The notes: generated by a model from the sequence alone, not told the origin. A stretch of 64,000 nt of DNA from Sthenelais limicola (GCA_942159475.1 OW804096.1:138135972-138199971), one strand, 5' to 3'. Numbered from the stretch's first letter, positions 52,901 to 63,985 are shown. Made by a program: numbers and translations.

Positions 52901-53250
52901 TCCTCTCTTCCTTTTACCCCTCTCTTTCCCTTTCCCTGTCTGTCTCTGTCTATCCCTCTCTCATTCTCTGTCCTCCTCTCTCCTCTCTCACTCTCACCCT
53001 CTCTACCTTCCCTCTCTCACCATCTCTCACACCTCCCCCCCTCCCCTCCACACCACTCCTGCCTAGAGAAGTGTCTTTCCACCCACTCTTTTCCTCTCTA
53101 TGATCTCCCCCTCTCTTTCCCTTTCCCTGTCTCTCTCTCTGTCTATCCCTCCCGCCATCACTGTCCATCTCTCTATCTCCTCTATCACTCTTACCCTCTC
53201 TACCTTTCCTCTCTCTCACACACCCCTCCACACCCCTCCTGCCTAGATAA
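52900..53250. repeat. pyrimidine-rich tract with an imperfect long duplication
   Basis: CTCTTTCCCTTTCCCTGTCT recurs, and CTCCTGCCTAGA(G/T)AAGTG occurs at about 53057 and 53237, so a segment of roughly 180 bp is tandemly duplicated. A MITE-A interrupts the second copy. Confidence 0.85.
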
Positions 53251-53252
53251 GT

Positions 53253-53487
53253 GGGTCAGATTTTCAGAAAATGTACAATTCATCTTCACCAATTCTCTTA
53301 AATAACCCACATTTTAGACGAAAATAAAGTTCAAAATACAGTTCAAACTAGCCAAACTGATAGCTAGAGTCAATGCAATGCTGAATATACTCAAATTTAC
53401 CTAGTATTGACCAAATTGCAGTCTAATTTAGCAGAATTTACTAAATGTGTACAGCTGCCAATTGTACTTTATCTGAAAATCTGACCC
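53253..53487 (-). mobile_element. MITE-A, class alpha, full length
   Basis: Flanked by AAGT on both sides. The empty site is visible in the first copy of the duplication (GCCTAGAGAAGTGTCTTTCC at about 53062). Confidence 0.93.
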
Positions 53488-53811
53488 AAGTGTCTTTCCC
53501 TTGCTACAAGGCTACAAGCCTATCAGCTCTCTTCGCTCCAATTGTCGTCTGCTCGCCTCCATTTTTCCCGCCATTTTTCATGTTCAGCGCGGCGGGCGAT
53601 AAGCCAGTTGCCTTGGCAACGTTTTCAATCTGGTGCTTCGTGTGTTGTGATAACTGTATTTGTTTTAATTATCGAATTGAATGCGTGATATTTTATCCGC
53701 ACGTCGCGGCCATACACAGAGCAAAGCTACTTATTGAAATCTGCCTTAGGACGGAAGAAGTCTTGTCTTCATATTTCACTGCCGCCTTTCCGATTCTTCC
53801 AGGGTCAGATT
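53488..53811. other. unassigned, non-repetitive, moderately CpG-rich segment
   Basis: Contains CGCGGCGGGCGATAAGCC and GTTGCCTTGGCAACG, a palindromic RFX/X-box-like word. No coding sequence recognised. Confidence 0.35.
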
Positions 53812-54036
53812 TTCAGAAAATGCCCAATCTACAGTTCTACACATTTCTCAAATTCTGCTAAATTAGAGTAAAGATTGATAAATACTAGGTATATCTGAGT
53901 GTATTCTGTATTGTATTCATTCAATAGATCTGTCTGGTTATGTTGAACTGTAATTTGAACCTGATTTTTGCCTTAGATTTGGGTTATTTGAGAGGATTGG
54001 TGAAGGTCAATTGGACATTTTCCGGAGATCTGACCC
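53812..54036 (+). mobile_element. MITE-A, class gamma
   Basis: GGGTCAG to CTGACCC. Flanks TCCA and TCTA differ by one base. Confidence 0.88.
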
Positions 54037-54084
54037 TCTATAGTTTCTCTGCATTAGTTGCTAGTGCAAATGATAACAACTGAG

Positions 54085-54287
54085 AAAAATATATTTAATT
54101 GATCATGATCACGTTTGAAATGTGATTTCCTATGAAATGTGAAGTCCTATGGATACAATGTTTCAATGTTTGAAATATTATATATCAGAGTCTGACTTAA
54201 AGAACTTTAATCTTAACTTTCCAAAAAGGACATCTTTCTTTGAAAATATCAATTTTGTGATTTATTACTCATTGTTCTGCAACAAAT
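54085..54287. mobile_element. possible decayed MITE-B
   Basis: Ends with GAAAATATCAATTTTGTGAT and TTACTCATTGTTCTGCAACA, MITE-B right-end words. The left part is not recognisable. Confidence 0.4.
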
Positions 54288-54513
54288 CTCCGGAAAATGT
54301 ATAATTCACCTTCACCAATCCTCTGAAATACCCAAAATGTAAGACGAAAATGAGGTTCAAAATACAGTTCAACATAACCAAACAGACTGTTTGAATCAAT
54401 GCAATACCAAATATACCCAGCTATACCTAGTGTTAATGGTTTGTCAATCTAATTTTGAAAAAATTACTAAATGTGTACAGCTGCCTATTGTATATTTTTT
54501 AAAGATCTGACCC
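54288..54513 (-). mobile_element. MITE-A, left end lost
   Basis: Starts TCTCCGGAAAATGTATAATT and ends GATCTGACCC. Confidence 0.8.
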
Positions 54514-54517
54514 ATAG

Positions 54518-54756
54518 GGGTCAGATTCTCAAATAATTACAATTGGCAGCTCTATACATTTTGTAAATTCTACAAAATTAGGCTGCAATTTGGTCAATAC
54601 TAGGTAAATTCGAGAATATTCGGCACTGCATTGCATTGATTCTAGCAATCTCTCTGTCTAGGTTCAACTGTATTTTGAACTTTATTTTAGTCTGAATTTT
54701 GGGTTATTTGAGAAGATTGGCAAAGCTGAATAATTGTACATTTTCTGCAGATCTGA
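54518..54756 (+). mobile_element. MITE-A, class alpha
   Basis: GGGTCAGATTCTCAAATAAT at the left. The right arm ends CTGCAGATCTGA, where another partial copy joins. Confidence 0.8.
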
Positions 54757-54921
54757 AAATCAGGTTCAAAATACAGTTCAACATAACCAAACGGTTTTCT
54801 TGAATCAAGGCAGTACAAAATATACCCTGATATATCTAGTATTAACCATTTTTCAGTATAATTCAGCAGAATTTACTAAATGTATAGATCTGCCGATTGT
54901 ACATTTTCTGCCGATCTGAGC
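54757..54921 (-). mobile_element. MITE-A, left third missing
   Basis: AAATCAGGTTCAAAATACAG to TGCCGATCTGAGCC. Confidence 0.75.
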
Positions 54922-55240
54922 CTAATAACGAGTTGCTATAATGGCCATACATCCCGCTAAATCTCAACATAAACTCCCTCATTATCGCCCTCTCGTAATT
55001 CCCGCCTACCATTCCACATCTGGTAGGAACGCCATGGAGACGCGGCCATATCTGCGCACGCATCATATTCCCACATCTCGCTACCATCACTCATGCTGCC
55101 GTCTAGCGGTAGGAGACAAAAACAGGGCTATCAGGGGTAATGGACGACATGTGTGTGAGAAACATATCCCCATATACACGCAGTCCCTAATCTCGCTGTA
55201 TCGTGCTTTTTCCCGTGCATGAGAAAGGACAGATATATAT
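54922..55240. other. unassigned, non-repetitive segment
   Basis: Ordinary complexity with several CpGs (GGAGACGCGGCCATATCTGC). No gene recognised. Confidence 0.4.
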
Positions 55241-55445
55241 GGGTCAGATTTTCAGAAAATGTACAATTCACCTTCACCAATCCCCTCAAAGACAGAAGTG
55301 AGCTTCAAAATACAGTTTAAAATAAGATAACTGATACTTTAAATCAATACGATACCAACTATACTCAGTTATAACCGGTATTAATCTTTTTTTTACCAAA
55401 TTTAGTATAGGGCCGGCAATTGTACATTTTCTGAAAATCTGACCC
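55241..55445 (-). mobile_element. MITE-A, class beta, with small deletions
   Basis: Flanked by ATAT on both sides. 205 bp because of interior deletions near CCCCTCAAAGACAG and before GCCGGCAATTG. Confidence 0.88.
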
Positions 55446-55545
55446 ATATATAGCGGGAGGATATATAAGCTGGGGGCTCGTTCATAATAGATCTGTACTT
55501 ATAATAATAACGAATCCTTTATTTTGCTAAGAGAGAAAGTATGAC

Positions 55546-55733
55546 GGGTCAGATTTCCAGAAAATGTACAATTCATCTTCACCAATTCTCTCAAATAACC
55601 CAAATTTTAGACGAAAATAAAGTTCAAAATACAGTTCAATCGAACCAAACAGTTTGCTAGAATCAATGCAATGCCGGACATACTCTAATATACCTAGTAT
55701 TGACCAAATTACAGCCTAATGTAGCAGAATTTA
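55546..55733 (-). mobile_element. MITE-A, class alpha, right end missing
   Basis: GGGTCAGATTTCCAGAAAAT to TAGCAGAATTTAC. Confidence 0.82.
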
Positions 55734-56501
55734 CGATCCACCCGAATCCTTTCATGCGATGACTTCACTTGTTATCGCTCAAGGCGGCAGTATTCTCTCA
55801 GTGATTAGAGATTCAAATTCTTAATCTTTAGCACATGTATCCAATAAGTACTTATATATATATATTGAAACTTTATTTTTCCAAATTCTTTTTTTTACAT
55901 ATGGACTACTCGGGAAAACGGATCACATATCTCTGCCTTGACAGTTCTTCCGATAGAACCCTCTAATTCACTACAACAAGAACATGAGTGTTTCTATAAT
56001 ACATACAAGAGAAATACATATGAAATAAATCTAAATTAACATATCATCTTACCACATCTATTGTGGGGGCTATGTAGCCTTGCAGTAGGTTTTAAACAAT
56101 TTTAAAGAGGGTGTAAGTCTTACAAGCTTACAAAATGTTGTGTCAGCAATTTCCATGCCACCTCATGATTGGAATAACAAATCATGATTATACAATTTAC
56201 AGATTAAAAAAACAAACTCCTGCAGCCAGGAGTGGGAGGCGACCCAGGAAGTACCTTCCCCCCTGCCCACTATTATTCCTTCAGCATATAGTCCTTAAGG
56301 TAAGTTTTGAATTCCTTTAAGTTATAGAGTTTTGGATTGGTTGGTATGCTGTTACAAAGGGTGGGTCCTTGATACTTTTATTTCTTGTTTGCAAAAGTAT
56401 GACTGATATTTCTAGTGGAATAAATATCCTTAGGCTGTCCTCAAACACCAACAGACATGTTGCAGATTGAGCTAATGTCTTAGAATATGGTACATAGATA
56501 T
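55734..56501. other. unassigned spacer
   Basis: TA-rich run at about 55855-55863. A GC-richer part at 56215-56290 has no recognised coding content. Confidence 0.45.
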
Positions 56502-56736
56502 GGGTCAGATTTTCAGAAAATGTACAATTCGCCTTCACCAATCCTCTCAAATAACCCACTTTAAGGACAGAAATGAGCTTCAAAATGCAGTTTAACACAA
56601 CAGAACTGATACTCTAAATCAATGTGATACCGAATATACTCAGATATACCTGGTATTCTTCATTTTTCAGCCTAATTTAGGAGAATTTCCTAAATGTGTA
56701 GAACTGCCAATTGTACATCGCCTGAAAATCTGACCC
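56502..56736 (-). mobile_element. MITE-A, class beta, full length
   Basis: 235 bp with ATAT on both sides. Confidence 0.92.
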
Positions 56737-56744
56737 ATATATTG

Positions 56745-56852
56745 ATTGAGCATTAAACGCCCCTCAAATTTAAACATTCTCACGGAGATTGTCTATGGAA
56801 CGAACATTTGAAAAATATCATTTTTGCGAATTTTGACTCATTTTGCTATGAA
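56745..56852 (+). mobile_element. MITE-B right-end fragment
   Basis: AAATTTAAACATTCTCACGG through GAAAAATATCATTTTTGCGA to GACTCATTTTGC. Confidence 0.6.
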
Positions 56853-57052
56853 GACCAGATTCCAAAACTAATGTGTACCATCAATTTAGTAATATTTAAA
56901 CTTGCAAAAAAGAGAATTTATTATCTTTATATGTCAGGATCTGTTATATAAACCAGGACCCCGGAATGACGTGACGACCTATAGGGTGTATAAAGACCCA
57001 AGGGTACTTAGTTTCAAATATGTTATTGTTTGTATCTGAATTGTAAGCCACA

Positions 57053-57124
57053 GGGGATGTAGCTCAGTGGTAGAGCGCTTGCTTCGCATGTAAGAGGCCC
57101 CGGGTTCAAATCCCGGTATCTCCA
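57053..57124 (+). tRNA. trnA(cgc): tRNA-Ala (anticodon CGC)
   Basis: 72-nt cloverleaf without intron. Acceptor GGGGATG pairs with TATCTCC (G-T wobbles) and the discriminator is A. D arm is GCTC..GAGC. Anticodon stem-loop CTTGC-TTCGCAT-GTAAG gives anticodon CGC. T arm is CCGGG-TTCAAAT-CCCGG. A box TAGCTCAGTGG and B box GGTTCAAATCC are intact. A T6 run at 57129-57134 is a good Pol III terminator. CCA is not encoded. Confidence 0.97.
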
Positions 57125-57582
57125 CATGTTTTTTAGGCAAACATAGCAAACTGTGTTCAACCATTTATCCAGAGGGAAATGAAAAAACATGTTTTACATG
57201 TCTTATCTTTACCAGGAACCCACTGGAAGACTTGGAATCCAGGTTTCAAAACTGGGCCCTCCTATTTGTGCAAATCAAAAATATTGAATAGAATTGAATC
57301 TTTACTGGGTTAACAATTTCCCGGCTGTGTTTTTTTTCAATTCTCATAAGAAACATGTACTGCAAATAATAAACATAAATCTGCTATTCTTTATAGGTGA
57401 AACCTCTGCTATTCAGAAGAACAAATTTATGTTCCTAAAATTGTAAAATATACCTTCAGAAACAAGTAGTTGTTGAACTAAACTTTTTTTTTCAGTTTTC
57501 ATAGGACGTTATCGATAAATGATGAGGAGAGAATGTTAAAAAAAGTAAAACTATTTACTTCGAATCGGCCTCAAGCAAAGCT
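57125..57582. other. spacer with a LINE tail
   Basis: AAATCAAAAATATTGAATAG and AATTGAATC at about 57265-57300 resemble the ATTGA-type LINE terminus seen at 1925-1980; the preceding part resembles its 3' UTR (CCTATTTGT). The rest is unassigned. Confidence 0.45.
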
Positions 57583-57818
57583 GGGTCAAATCTTCACAAA
57601 ATGTACAATTGGCCTTCACCAATCCTCTCAAATAAGCCAAATTTAAGGCAAAAATCAGGTTCAAAATACAGTTCAACATAACCAGACAGATATATTGAAT
57701 GAGTACAATACAGAATACACTCAGATATACATAGTATTTATCAATTTTCACTCTAATTTAGCAGAGTTTGATAGATGTGTAGAACTGTAGATTCTGCATT
57801 TTCTAAAAAATCTGAGCC
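57583..57818 (-). mobile_element. MITE-A, class gamma, full length
   Basis: Flanked by AGCT on both sides (57579-57582, 57819-57822), showing that target duplications are not always pure A+T. Confidence 0.9.
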
Positions 57819-57956
57819 AGCTATACTTGAAAGGTATCTTGCACAGCCAAACAGGGGAACAATAATCCTTGCTGCCTTGTTAAAAAAGGTCCGATACAAA
57901 CGCAGTGTTGAATATGGAACCAGCTACCTGCCCGTGTCTGATATTTAACTGATTTT

Positions 57957-58775
57957 TCCCTCCCTCTCTCTCTCCCTCTCTCCTCCCTCTCTCTCCCTCT
58001 CTCCCTCTCCCTCTCTCTCTCTCTCCCTCTCTCTCTCCTTTCTCTCTCTCCTTTCTCTTTCTCTCCCTCTCCCGCTCTCCCTCTCTCTCTCTCCCCCTCT
58101 CCTCACTCTCTCCCTCTCTCTCTCCTCTCTCTCATCTCTCTCATCTCTCTCCTCTCTCCCTCTCTCTCACCCTCTCTCCTCTCCCACCCTCTCTCTCCTC
58201 TCCCTCCCTCTCTCACTCTCTCTCCCTCCCTCCCTCCCTCCCTCCCTTTCTCTCTCTCTCCCTCTCTCTCTCCCTCTCTCCTTTCTCTCTGTCTCCCTCC
58301 CCCTCTCTCTCCTCTCTCTCCTCTCTCTCCCTCTCTCCTCTGTCTCTCCTCTCTCCATCCTCTTTCTCTCCCTCTCTCTCCTCTCACCTCTCTCCCTCTC
58401 TCTCCTCTCTCCTCTCTCTCTCCCCTCTCTCCCCTCTCTCCCCTCTCTCCCCTCTCTCCTCTCTCTCCTCTCCATCCTCTTTCTCTCCCTCTCTCTCTCT
58501 CCCTCTCTCCTTTCTCTCTGTCTCCCTCTCTCTCCCTCTCTCCTCTGTCTCTCCTCTCTCCATCCTCTTTCTCTCCCTTTCTCTCCTCTCTCTCCTCTCA
58601 CCTCTCTCCCTCTCTCTCCTCTCTCCTCTCTCTCTCCCCTCTCTCCTCTCTCTCCCCTCTCTCCTCTCTCTCCTCTCCATCCTCTTTCTCTCCCTCTCCC
58701 TCTCTCCCTCTCTCCTTTCTCTCTGTCTCCCTATCCCTCACTCTCTGCTCTCTCGCCATCTCTCGCCATCTCTCT
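57957..58775. repeat. polypyrimidine tract, about 820 bp
   Basis: Almost only C and T on the plus strand. A longer motif containing CCATCCTCTTTCTCTCCCTC recurs at about 58356, 58472, 58558 and 58678, so a larger-period repeat lies inside the simple sequence. Confidence 0.95.
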
Positions 58776-58893
58776 CATGTCTGAGATTTGCCCAATCTTT
58801 AGGTGGATCAGGCGAACACAACCTACTTGTGACTAGAAGATAAGTTATATGACCTATTCAGACTATACTTAACGGTTTTACATTTGTTTATAG

Positions 58894-58980
58894 TTTGGTA
58901 GTTGTCCGGCGGGTAGATGTCCGGCGGGTAGTTGTCCGGCGGGTAGATGTCCGGCGGGTAGAAGTCCAGCGGGTAGATGT
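58894..58980. repeat. 15-bp repeat, about 6 copies
   Basis: Units GTAGATGTCCGGCGG with a GTAGTTG variant. Confidence 0.88.
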
Positions 58981-59101
58981 CCTAAAACCATAATAAATGA
59001 GTAGGCCTACATGGATCTGCAGCCAGTCTTATCTTGTATCAGTGTATTTCCCATAGAAGTAAGGCGACTTGTTCCATGCATTCTTGAACTCCTTCCCATG
59101 T

Positions 59102-59336
59102 GGGTCAGATTTTCAGAAAATGTACAATTAGCAACTCTTCACATTTAGGAAATTCTCCTAAATTAGGCTGGAAAATGATGAATACCGGGTATATCTGAGC
59201 ATATTTGGTGTCCTATTGATTTAAAGTATCAGTTCTGTTATGTTAAACTGCATTTTGAAGCTCATTTTTGTCTTAAATGTGGGTTATTTGAGAGGATTGG
59301 TGAAGACGAATTGTACATTTTCTGAAAATCTGACCC
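59102..59336 (+). mobile_element. MITE-A, class beta, full length
   Basis: 235 bp with ATGT on both sides. Confidence 0.93.
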
Positions 59337-59690
59337 ATGTCATTCATTGCACATGGAATGTCTCATTGAAGTATTACATAAGCATGATAATTAGACAAAT
59401 TGATACTAACATTTTAATGTAGTTTTCTCTAAACTCTAAATTCATGGCAACCAAACCACTTCTTTTATTTTCACCAAAGAAATAATTAACCAAAGGAATA
59501 ATTAAATAATCATATTGGTAACGTGATACGTTATCCAAGCTCTTTTACATAAAGATGGCTTCCCCCTCCTCTCCTGCATTGAAGAACAGAAAACCTGAGT
59601 TTAAAATCTTTTACAAAAATTTGAACCAACATCGCAATTCGATCGCCCAAAATCTAGCTGCAGCTTTCACCTTTTCAAACCACTTTTATA
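59337..59690. other. unassigned spacer
   Basis: TTGAAGAACAGAAA occurs here (59579) and again at 59732, each preceded by a TCCTC-rich stretch, suggesting an old local duplication. No gene recognised. Confidence 0.4.
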
Positions 59691-59692
59691 CA

Positions 59693-60015
59693 AAGTCTTC
59701 TAACAACGCCCATCTCCTCCTCCTCCGCCATTGAAGAACAGAAACCCAAAGCGAGGCTGGAGAGACGCAGCTACGTCAGACTCAGGTAGGCATGGCGACG
59801 CGCGATGACGTGCCAAGGGTAAGGCCTTCCTAAAACTGCAGCCTGACACGCTACACGTGGCGCCTCGTTGCCGGCCTGCCAGAAGCAAGAGCCCGCCGGG
59901 AAAATGTCGTCTGCTAGTTCTGCTAGCGTCCGATAGGCGTTTATGGCGGGAATAATTAAGATAGCTATTGTACAGGGGGCAGTGAGGCATTGTGGGTAAT
60001 GATTCCAGGACAATA
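59693..60015. promoter_or_regulatory. CpG-rich segment, possible promoter or exon
   Basis: Many CpGs within about 320 bp of otherwise AT-rich DNA, with CRE-like GATGACGTGCC, GCTACGTCAGAC and GCACTGCC-type words. A minus-strand ORF of 96 codons (59700-59990) has no recognised domain. Confidence 0.3.
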
Positions 60016-60049
60016 AAACATGTCTATGGTGAATAGCCGGCCAAAAATA

Positions 60050-60172
60050 CTAACTCTCCCCCCCCCCCCCCGCTCCACCCTCCCACCTGCACTCATTCAT
60101 TCCATAGAGAGGGAAGGTTGTGTTTATAGATGGGGGGGGGGGGGGTTATGATGAGGAGGGGGGGGGGCGGTG
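60050..60172. repeat. C-rich then G-rich runs
   Basis: C run at about 60060-60071 and G runs at 60132-60144 and 60159-60168; the two could pair as an inverted repeat. Confidence 0.7.
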
Positions 60173-60189
60173 AGCTTGAGGACGTAAAT

Positions 60190-60489
60190 GGGTCAGATTT
60201 TCAGAAAATATACAATTGGCAGCTGTACACAATTAGTAAATTCTGCAAAATTAGGCTGCAATTTGGTAAATACTAGGTAAATTCGAGTATATTCGGCATT
60301 GCATTGATTCTAGCAATGTGTTTGGCTAGGTTGAACTGTATTATGTATTGTATTGTATTTTTATTGATAGCATTTCATCATTTACAGATAATAATTCTCA
60401 GCATATTTTGAACTTTATTTTCGTATGAAATTTGGGTTATTTGAGAAGATTGGCGAAGTTGAATTGTACATTTTCTGAAGATCTGACCC
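60190..60489 (+). mobile_element. MITE-A, class alpha, with a 65-bp insertion
   Basis: Flanked by AAAT on both sides. The interior is split at ACTGTATT by a piece starting ATGTATTGTATTGTATTTTT, which looks like a very short LINE 3' tail. Confidence 0.88.
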
Positions 60490-60629
60490 AAATATGCGAT
60501 GTCCTACTCTAATGGTTGATACAAATAAAGCAGAATGAGATTGAGTTTAACTTTCTGTGTTGGTATAGTTACAGCATTAGTGTTGATATAACTCAAGTGG
60601 GCCATAAAATCCCTTCTCCTACTTTTTTC

Positions 60630-62045
60630 ATCTGTCTCTTTCCTTCTCTGTCTGTTTCTTTCCTCCAACCCTCCCCCTCTCTGTCTCCCTCTCTGTCTCT
60701 CTCCCTCTCTCTCTCCCTCTCTCTCTCTCCCCCTCTCTCTCTCCCTCTCCCTTTCTCTCTCTGTCTCTCTCTCTGTCTCCCTCTCTGTATCCCTCTCTGT
60801 CTCTGTCTCCCTCTCTGTCTCCCTCTCTCTCTCTGTCTCCCTCTCTCTCTGTCTCCCTCTCTCTGTCTCCCTCTCTCTCTGTCTCCCTCTCTCTGTATCC
60901 CTCTCTCCCTGTCTCCCTCTCCCTCTCTGTCTCCCTCTCTCTGTCTCCCTATCTCTGTCTCCCTCTCTCTCTGTCTCCCTCTCTCTGTCTCCCTCTCTCC
61001 CCTCTCCATCCCCTCTCTCTGTCTCCCTCTCTGTCTCTCTGTCTCCCTCTCTGTCTCCCTCTCTGTCTCCCTCTCTCTCTCTCTGTCTCCCTCTCTGTCT
61101 CCCTCTCTCCCCTCTCCATCCCCTCTCTCTGTCTCCCTCTCTCTGTCTCCCTCTCTCTCCCTCTCTCTCTGTCTCCCTCTCTCTGTCTCCCTCTCTCTGT
61201 CTCCCTATCTCTGTCTCCCTCTCTCCCCTCTCCATCCCCTCTCTCTGTCTCCCTCTCTCTGTCTCCCTCCCCCTCTCTCTCTGTCTCCCTCCCCCTCTCT
61301 CTCTGTCTCCCTCTCTCTCTGTCTCCCTCTCTCTGTCTCCCTATCTCTGTCTCCCTCTCTGTCTCCCTCATTCTGTCTCCCTCTCTCTCTGTCTCCCTCT
61401 CTCTCTGTCTCCCTCTCCCTCTGTCTCCCTCTCTCTGTCTCCCTCTCTCTGTCTCCCTATCTCTGTCTCCCTCTCTCCCCTCTCCATCCCCTCTCTCTGT
61501 CTCCCTCTCTCTGTCTCCCTCCCCCTCTCTCTCTGTCTCCCTCCCCCTCTCTCTCTGTCTCCCTCTCTCTCCCTCTCTCTCTGTCTCCCTCTCTCTGTCT
61601 CCCTATCTCTGTCTCCCTCTCTGTCTCCCTCATTCTGTCTCCCTCTCTCTCTGTCTCCCTCTCTCTCTGTCTCCCTCCCCCTCTCTCTCTGTCTCCCTCT
61701 CTCTCTGTCTCCCTCTCTCTGTCTCCCTATCTCTGTCTCCCTCTCTGTCTCCCTCATTCTGTCTCCCTCTCTCTCTGTCTCCCTCTCTCTCTGTCCCCCT
61801 CTCTCTCTGTCTCCCTCTCTCTGTCTCCCTCTCTCTGTCTCCCTATCTCTGTCTCCCTCTCTCCCCTCTCCATCCCCTTTCTCTGTCTCCCTCTCTCTGT
61901 CTCCCTCCCCCTCTCTCTCTGTCTCCCTCCCCCTCTCTCTCTGTCTCCCTCTCTCTCCCTCTCTCTCTGTCTCCCTCTCTCTGTCTCCCTCTCTGTCTCC
62001 CTCTCTCTGTCTCCCTCTTTCCCCTCTCCATCCCCTCTCTCTCTA
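60630..62045. repeat. polypyrimidine tract, about 1.4 kb
   Basis: CTCTCTGTCTCCCTCTCTCT type, with a longer recurring block marked by CCCCTCTCCATCCCCTCTCT at about 61000, 61110, 61226, 61478, 61863 and 62022, and another marked by CCCTCATTCTGTCTCC. It yields false ORFs up to 514 codons. Confidence 0.95.
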
Positions 62046-62059
62046 CCCTTATCGCCCTA

Positions 62060-62550
62060 GCCAATAGACCCATTGAATCTAGTTACATACATGTTATTGT
62101 AGCCCACATTACATATTATTGAATATATGTGACAAAATTACATATCGTGTCTAGTCTTCAACAATAATAATTCATCTAATCATAAATATCATTCTTACTA
62201 GTGCAATTTTTTCTAATATTGCAGTGACACCCCCCCCCCCTCCACTTACCCCCCCCCCCTCACCTCGCCGCCCGCTCAAACAACCATCCATCCACCACCA
62301 AGGCCTCAGTAAGAGACAAACGGTGAGCGATAATAGGACAAAATGCCGCACCATTCTCTATAGTAGTAGCGGTGGAGGGGGTTGTTGCACAATGGGACAC
62401 AATGGGGCTGAGAGTACAATAGACTGCACTAATTGACACCTACAGGCAGAAATCCAGCCTAGTAAAGAAGTATTTATCAGGTAAAAATAAGGCTTTAAGG
62501 AAGGATTAGATTGAATGAACCTAACTGCAAATGAAATGTAATGATGATAT
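62060..62550. other. unassigned spacer with a C-run segment
   Basis: Two C runs at about 62229-62260. No gene or repeat recognised. Confidence 0.45.
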
Positions 62551-62785
62551 GGGTCAGATTTTCAGAAAATGAATAATCTACAGTTCTATACATCTATTAA
62601 ATTCTGCTAAATTAGAGTGAAAATTGATAAATACTGAGTATATCTGATTGTATTCTGTAGTGTATTCATTCAATAAATCTGTCTGGTTATATTGAACTGT
62701 ATTTTGTTCCTGATTTTTGTCTGAAATGTGGGTTATTTGAGAGGATTGGTGAAGCCCCATTTTACATTTTCTGAAGATCTGACCC
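62551..62785 (+). mobile_element. MITE-A, class gamma, full length
   Basis: 235 bp, GGGTCAG to CTGACCC. Flanks ATAT and ATTA do not match exactly. Confidence 0.9.
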
Positions 62786-62903
62786 ATTATTACAATGTAA
62801 CTGACATATCCACTAAAAGCCTTAAATACTCAGATATGCATAGATATAATGAACACAAAGTCTTGAAATGTGGTACACGTATATATATATATATATAATT
62901 TAT

Positions 62904-63138
62904 GGGTCAGATTTTCAGAAAATGTACAATTCGCCTTCATCGATCCTGTCAAATAACCCACATTTAAGACAAAAATGTGCTTCAAAATGCCATTAAACAT
63001 AACAGAACTGATACTTTCAATCAATGCGATACCAAATACACTCAAATATATCCGGTATTCATCATTTTTCAGCCTAATTTAGCAGAATCTCCTAAATGTG
63101 TCGAGCTGCCAATTGTACATTTTCTGAACATCTGACCC
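62904..63138 (-). mobile_element. MITE-A, class beta, full length
   Basis: 235 bp, next to a (TA)n run at 62880-62897. Flanks TTAT and ATAT differ at one position. Confidence 0.9.
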
Positions 63139-63144
63139 ATATAT

Positions 63145-63240
63145 TACTGACAGCACCAAACACCCTCGAAGTGAGAACATTCCGACAATGATATCGTGTG
63201 AATAAATCCCTTTGAATGATAACCAATTTGCAAATTGTGA
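63145..63240 (+). mobile_element. MITE-B right-interior fragment
   Basis: GAGAACATTCCGACAATGAT, then ATCGTGTGAATAAATCCCTT; end lost. Confidence 0.5.
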
Positions 63241-63257
63241 TTGGTATATATATACTT

Positions 63258-63492
63258 GGGTCAGATCTTCAGAAAGTGGCCAATTGGCAGATGAACACAT
63301 TTACTAAATTCTGCTAAATTAGACTGAAAAATCGTCAAGCTTAGGTAAATCTCACTATATTGATATTGCCTTGATTCAAGCAGTCCGTTTGGTTATGTTG
63401 AACTGTATTTTGAACCTGAATTTATGTTTTAAATTTGGGTTATTTGAGAACATTTGTGATGACGAATTGTCCATTTTTGGGTAATTTCACTC
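63258..63492 (+). mobile_element. MITE-A, intermediate between classes alpha and gamma
   Basis: 235 bp with a decayed right end (TTTCACTC). The interior mixes GATTCAAGCAGTCCGTTTGG with GAACCTGAATTTATG. Confidence 0.85.
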
Positions 63493-63518
63493 ATATAACC
63501 TCAGCCATACATACATGT

Positions 63519-63743
63519 GGGTCAGATTATCAGAAAATGTACAATTCGCTATCACCAATCCTCTCAAATAACCCCCATTTAAGGCAGAAATGAAATTCAA
63601 AATGCAGTTTAACATAACAGAACTGATACTTTAAATCAATGTGACCCCAAATATACTCAGACATACCTGGTATTCTTCATTTATCAGCCGAATTTACTAA
63701 ATGTGTACATCTGCCAATTGTACATTTTCTGAAAATCTGACAC
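63519..63743 (-). mobile_element. MITE-A, class beta
   Basis: Flanked by ATGT on both sides. The right end is CTGACAC. Confidence 0.9.
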
Positions 63744-63751
63744 ATGTATAC

Positions 63752-63985
63752 GGGTCAGTTTTCCGAAAATGTATAATTGGCAGCTGTACACATTGAGTAA
63801 ACTTTGCAAGATTAAGCTGCAATTTGGCTAATACTAGGTAAATTCGAGTATATTCGGCATTGCATTGATTCTAGCAATCTGTTTGGTTAGGTTGAACTGT
63901 ATTTTGAACTTAATTTTCGTCTGAAGTTTGGTTTATTTGAGAGGTTTGTTGAGGGCCAATTGTACATTTTCTGAAAATCTTACCC
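63752..63985 (+). mobile_element. MITE-A, class alpha
   Basis: GGGTCAGTTTTCCGAAAATG to TCTTACCC. Flanks ATAC and ATAT differ by one base. A MITE-B end (ATGTGATCCGTTT) starts at the window edge. Confidence 0.88.

Noticed and set aside
53445..53861. 138-codon ORF
   Set aside because: Both ends are MITE-A sequence (the CTANCTLSENL and SDFQKM-type residues are translations of MITE-A ends seen in many other short ORFs).
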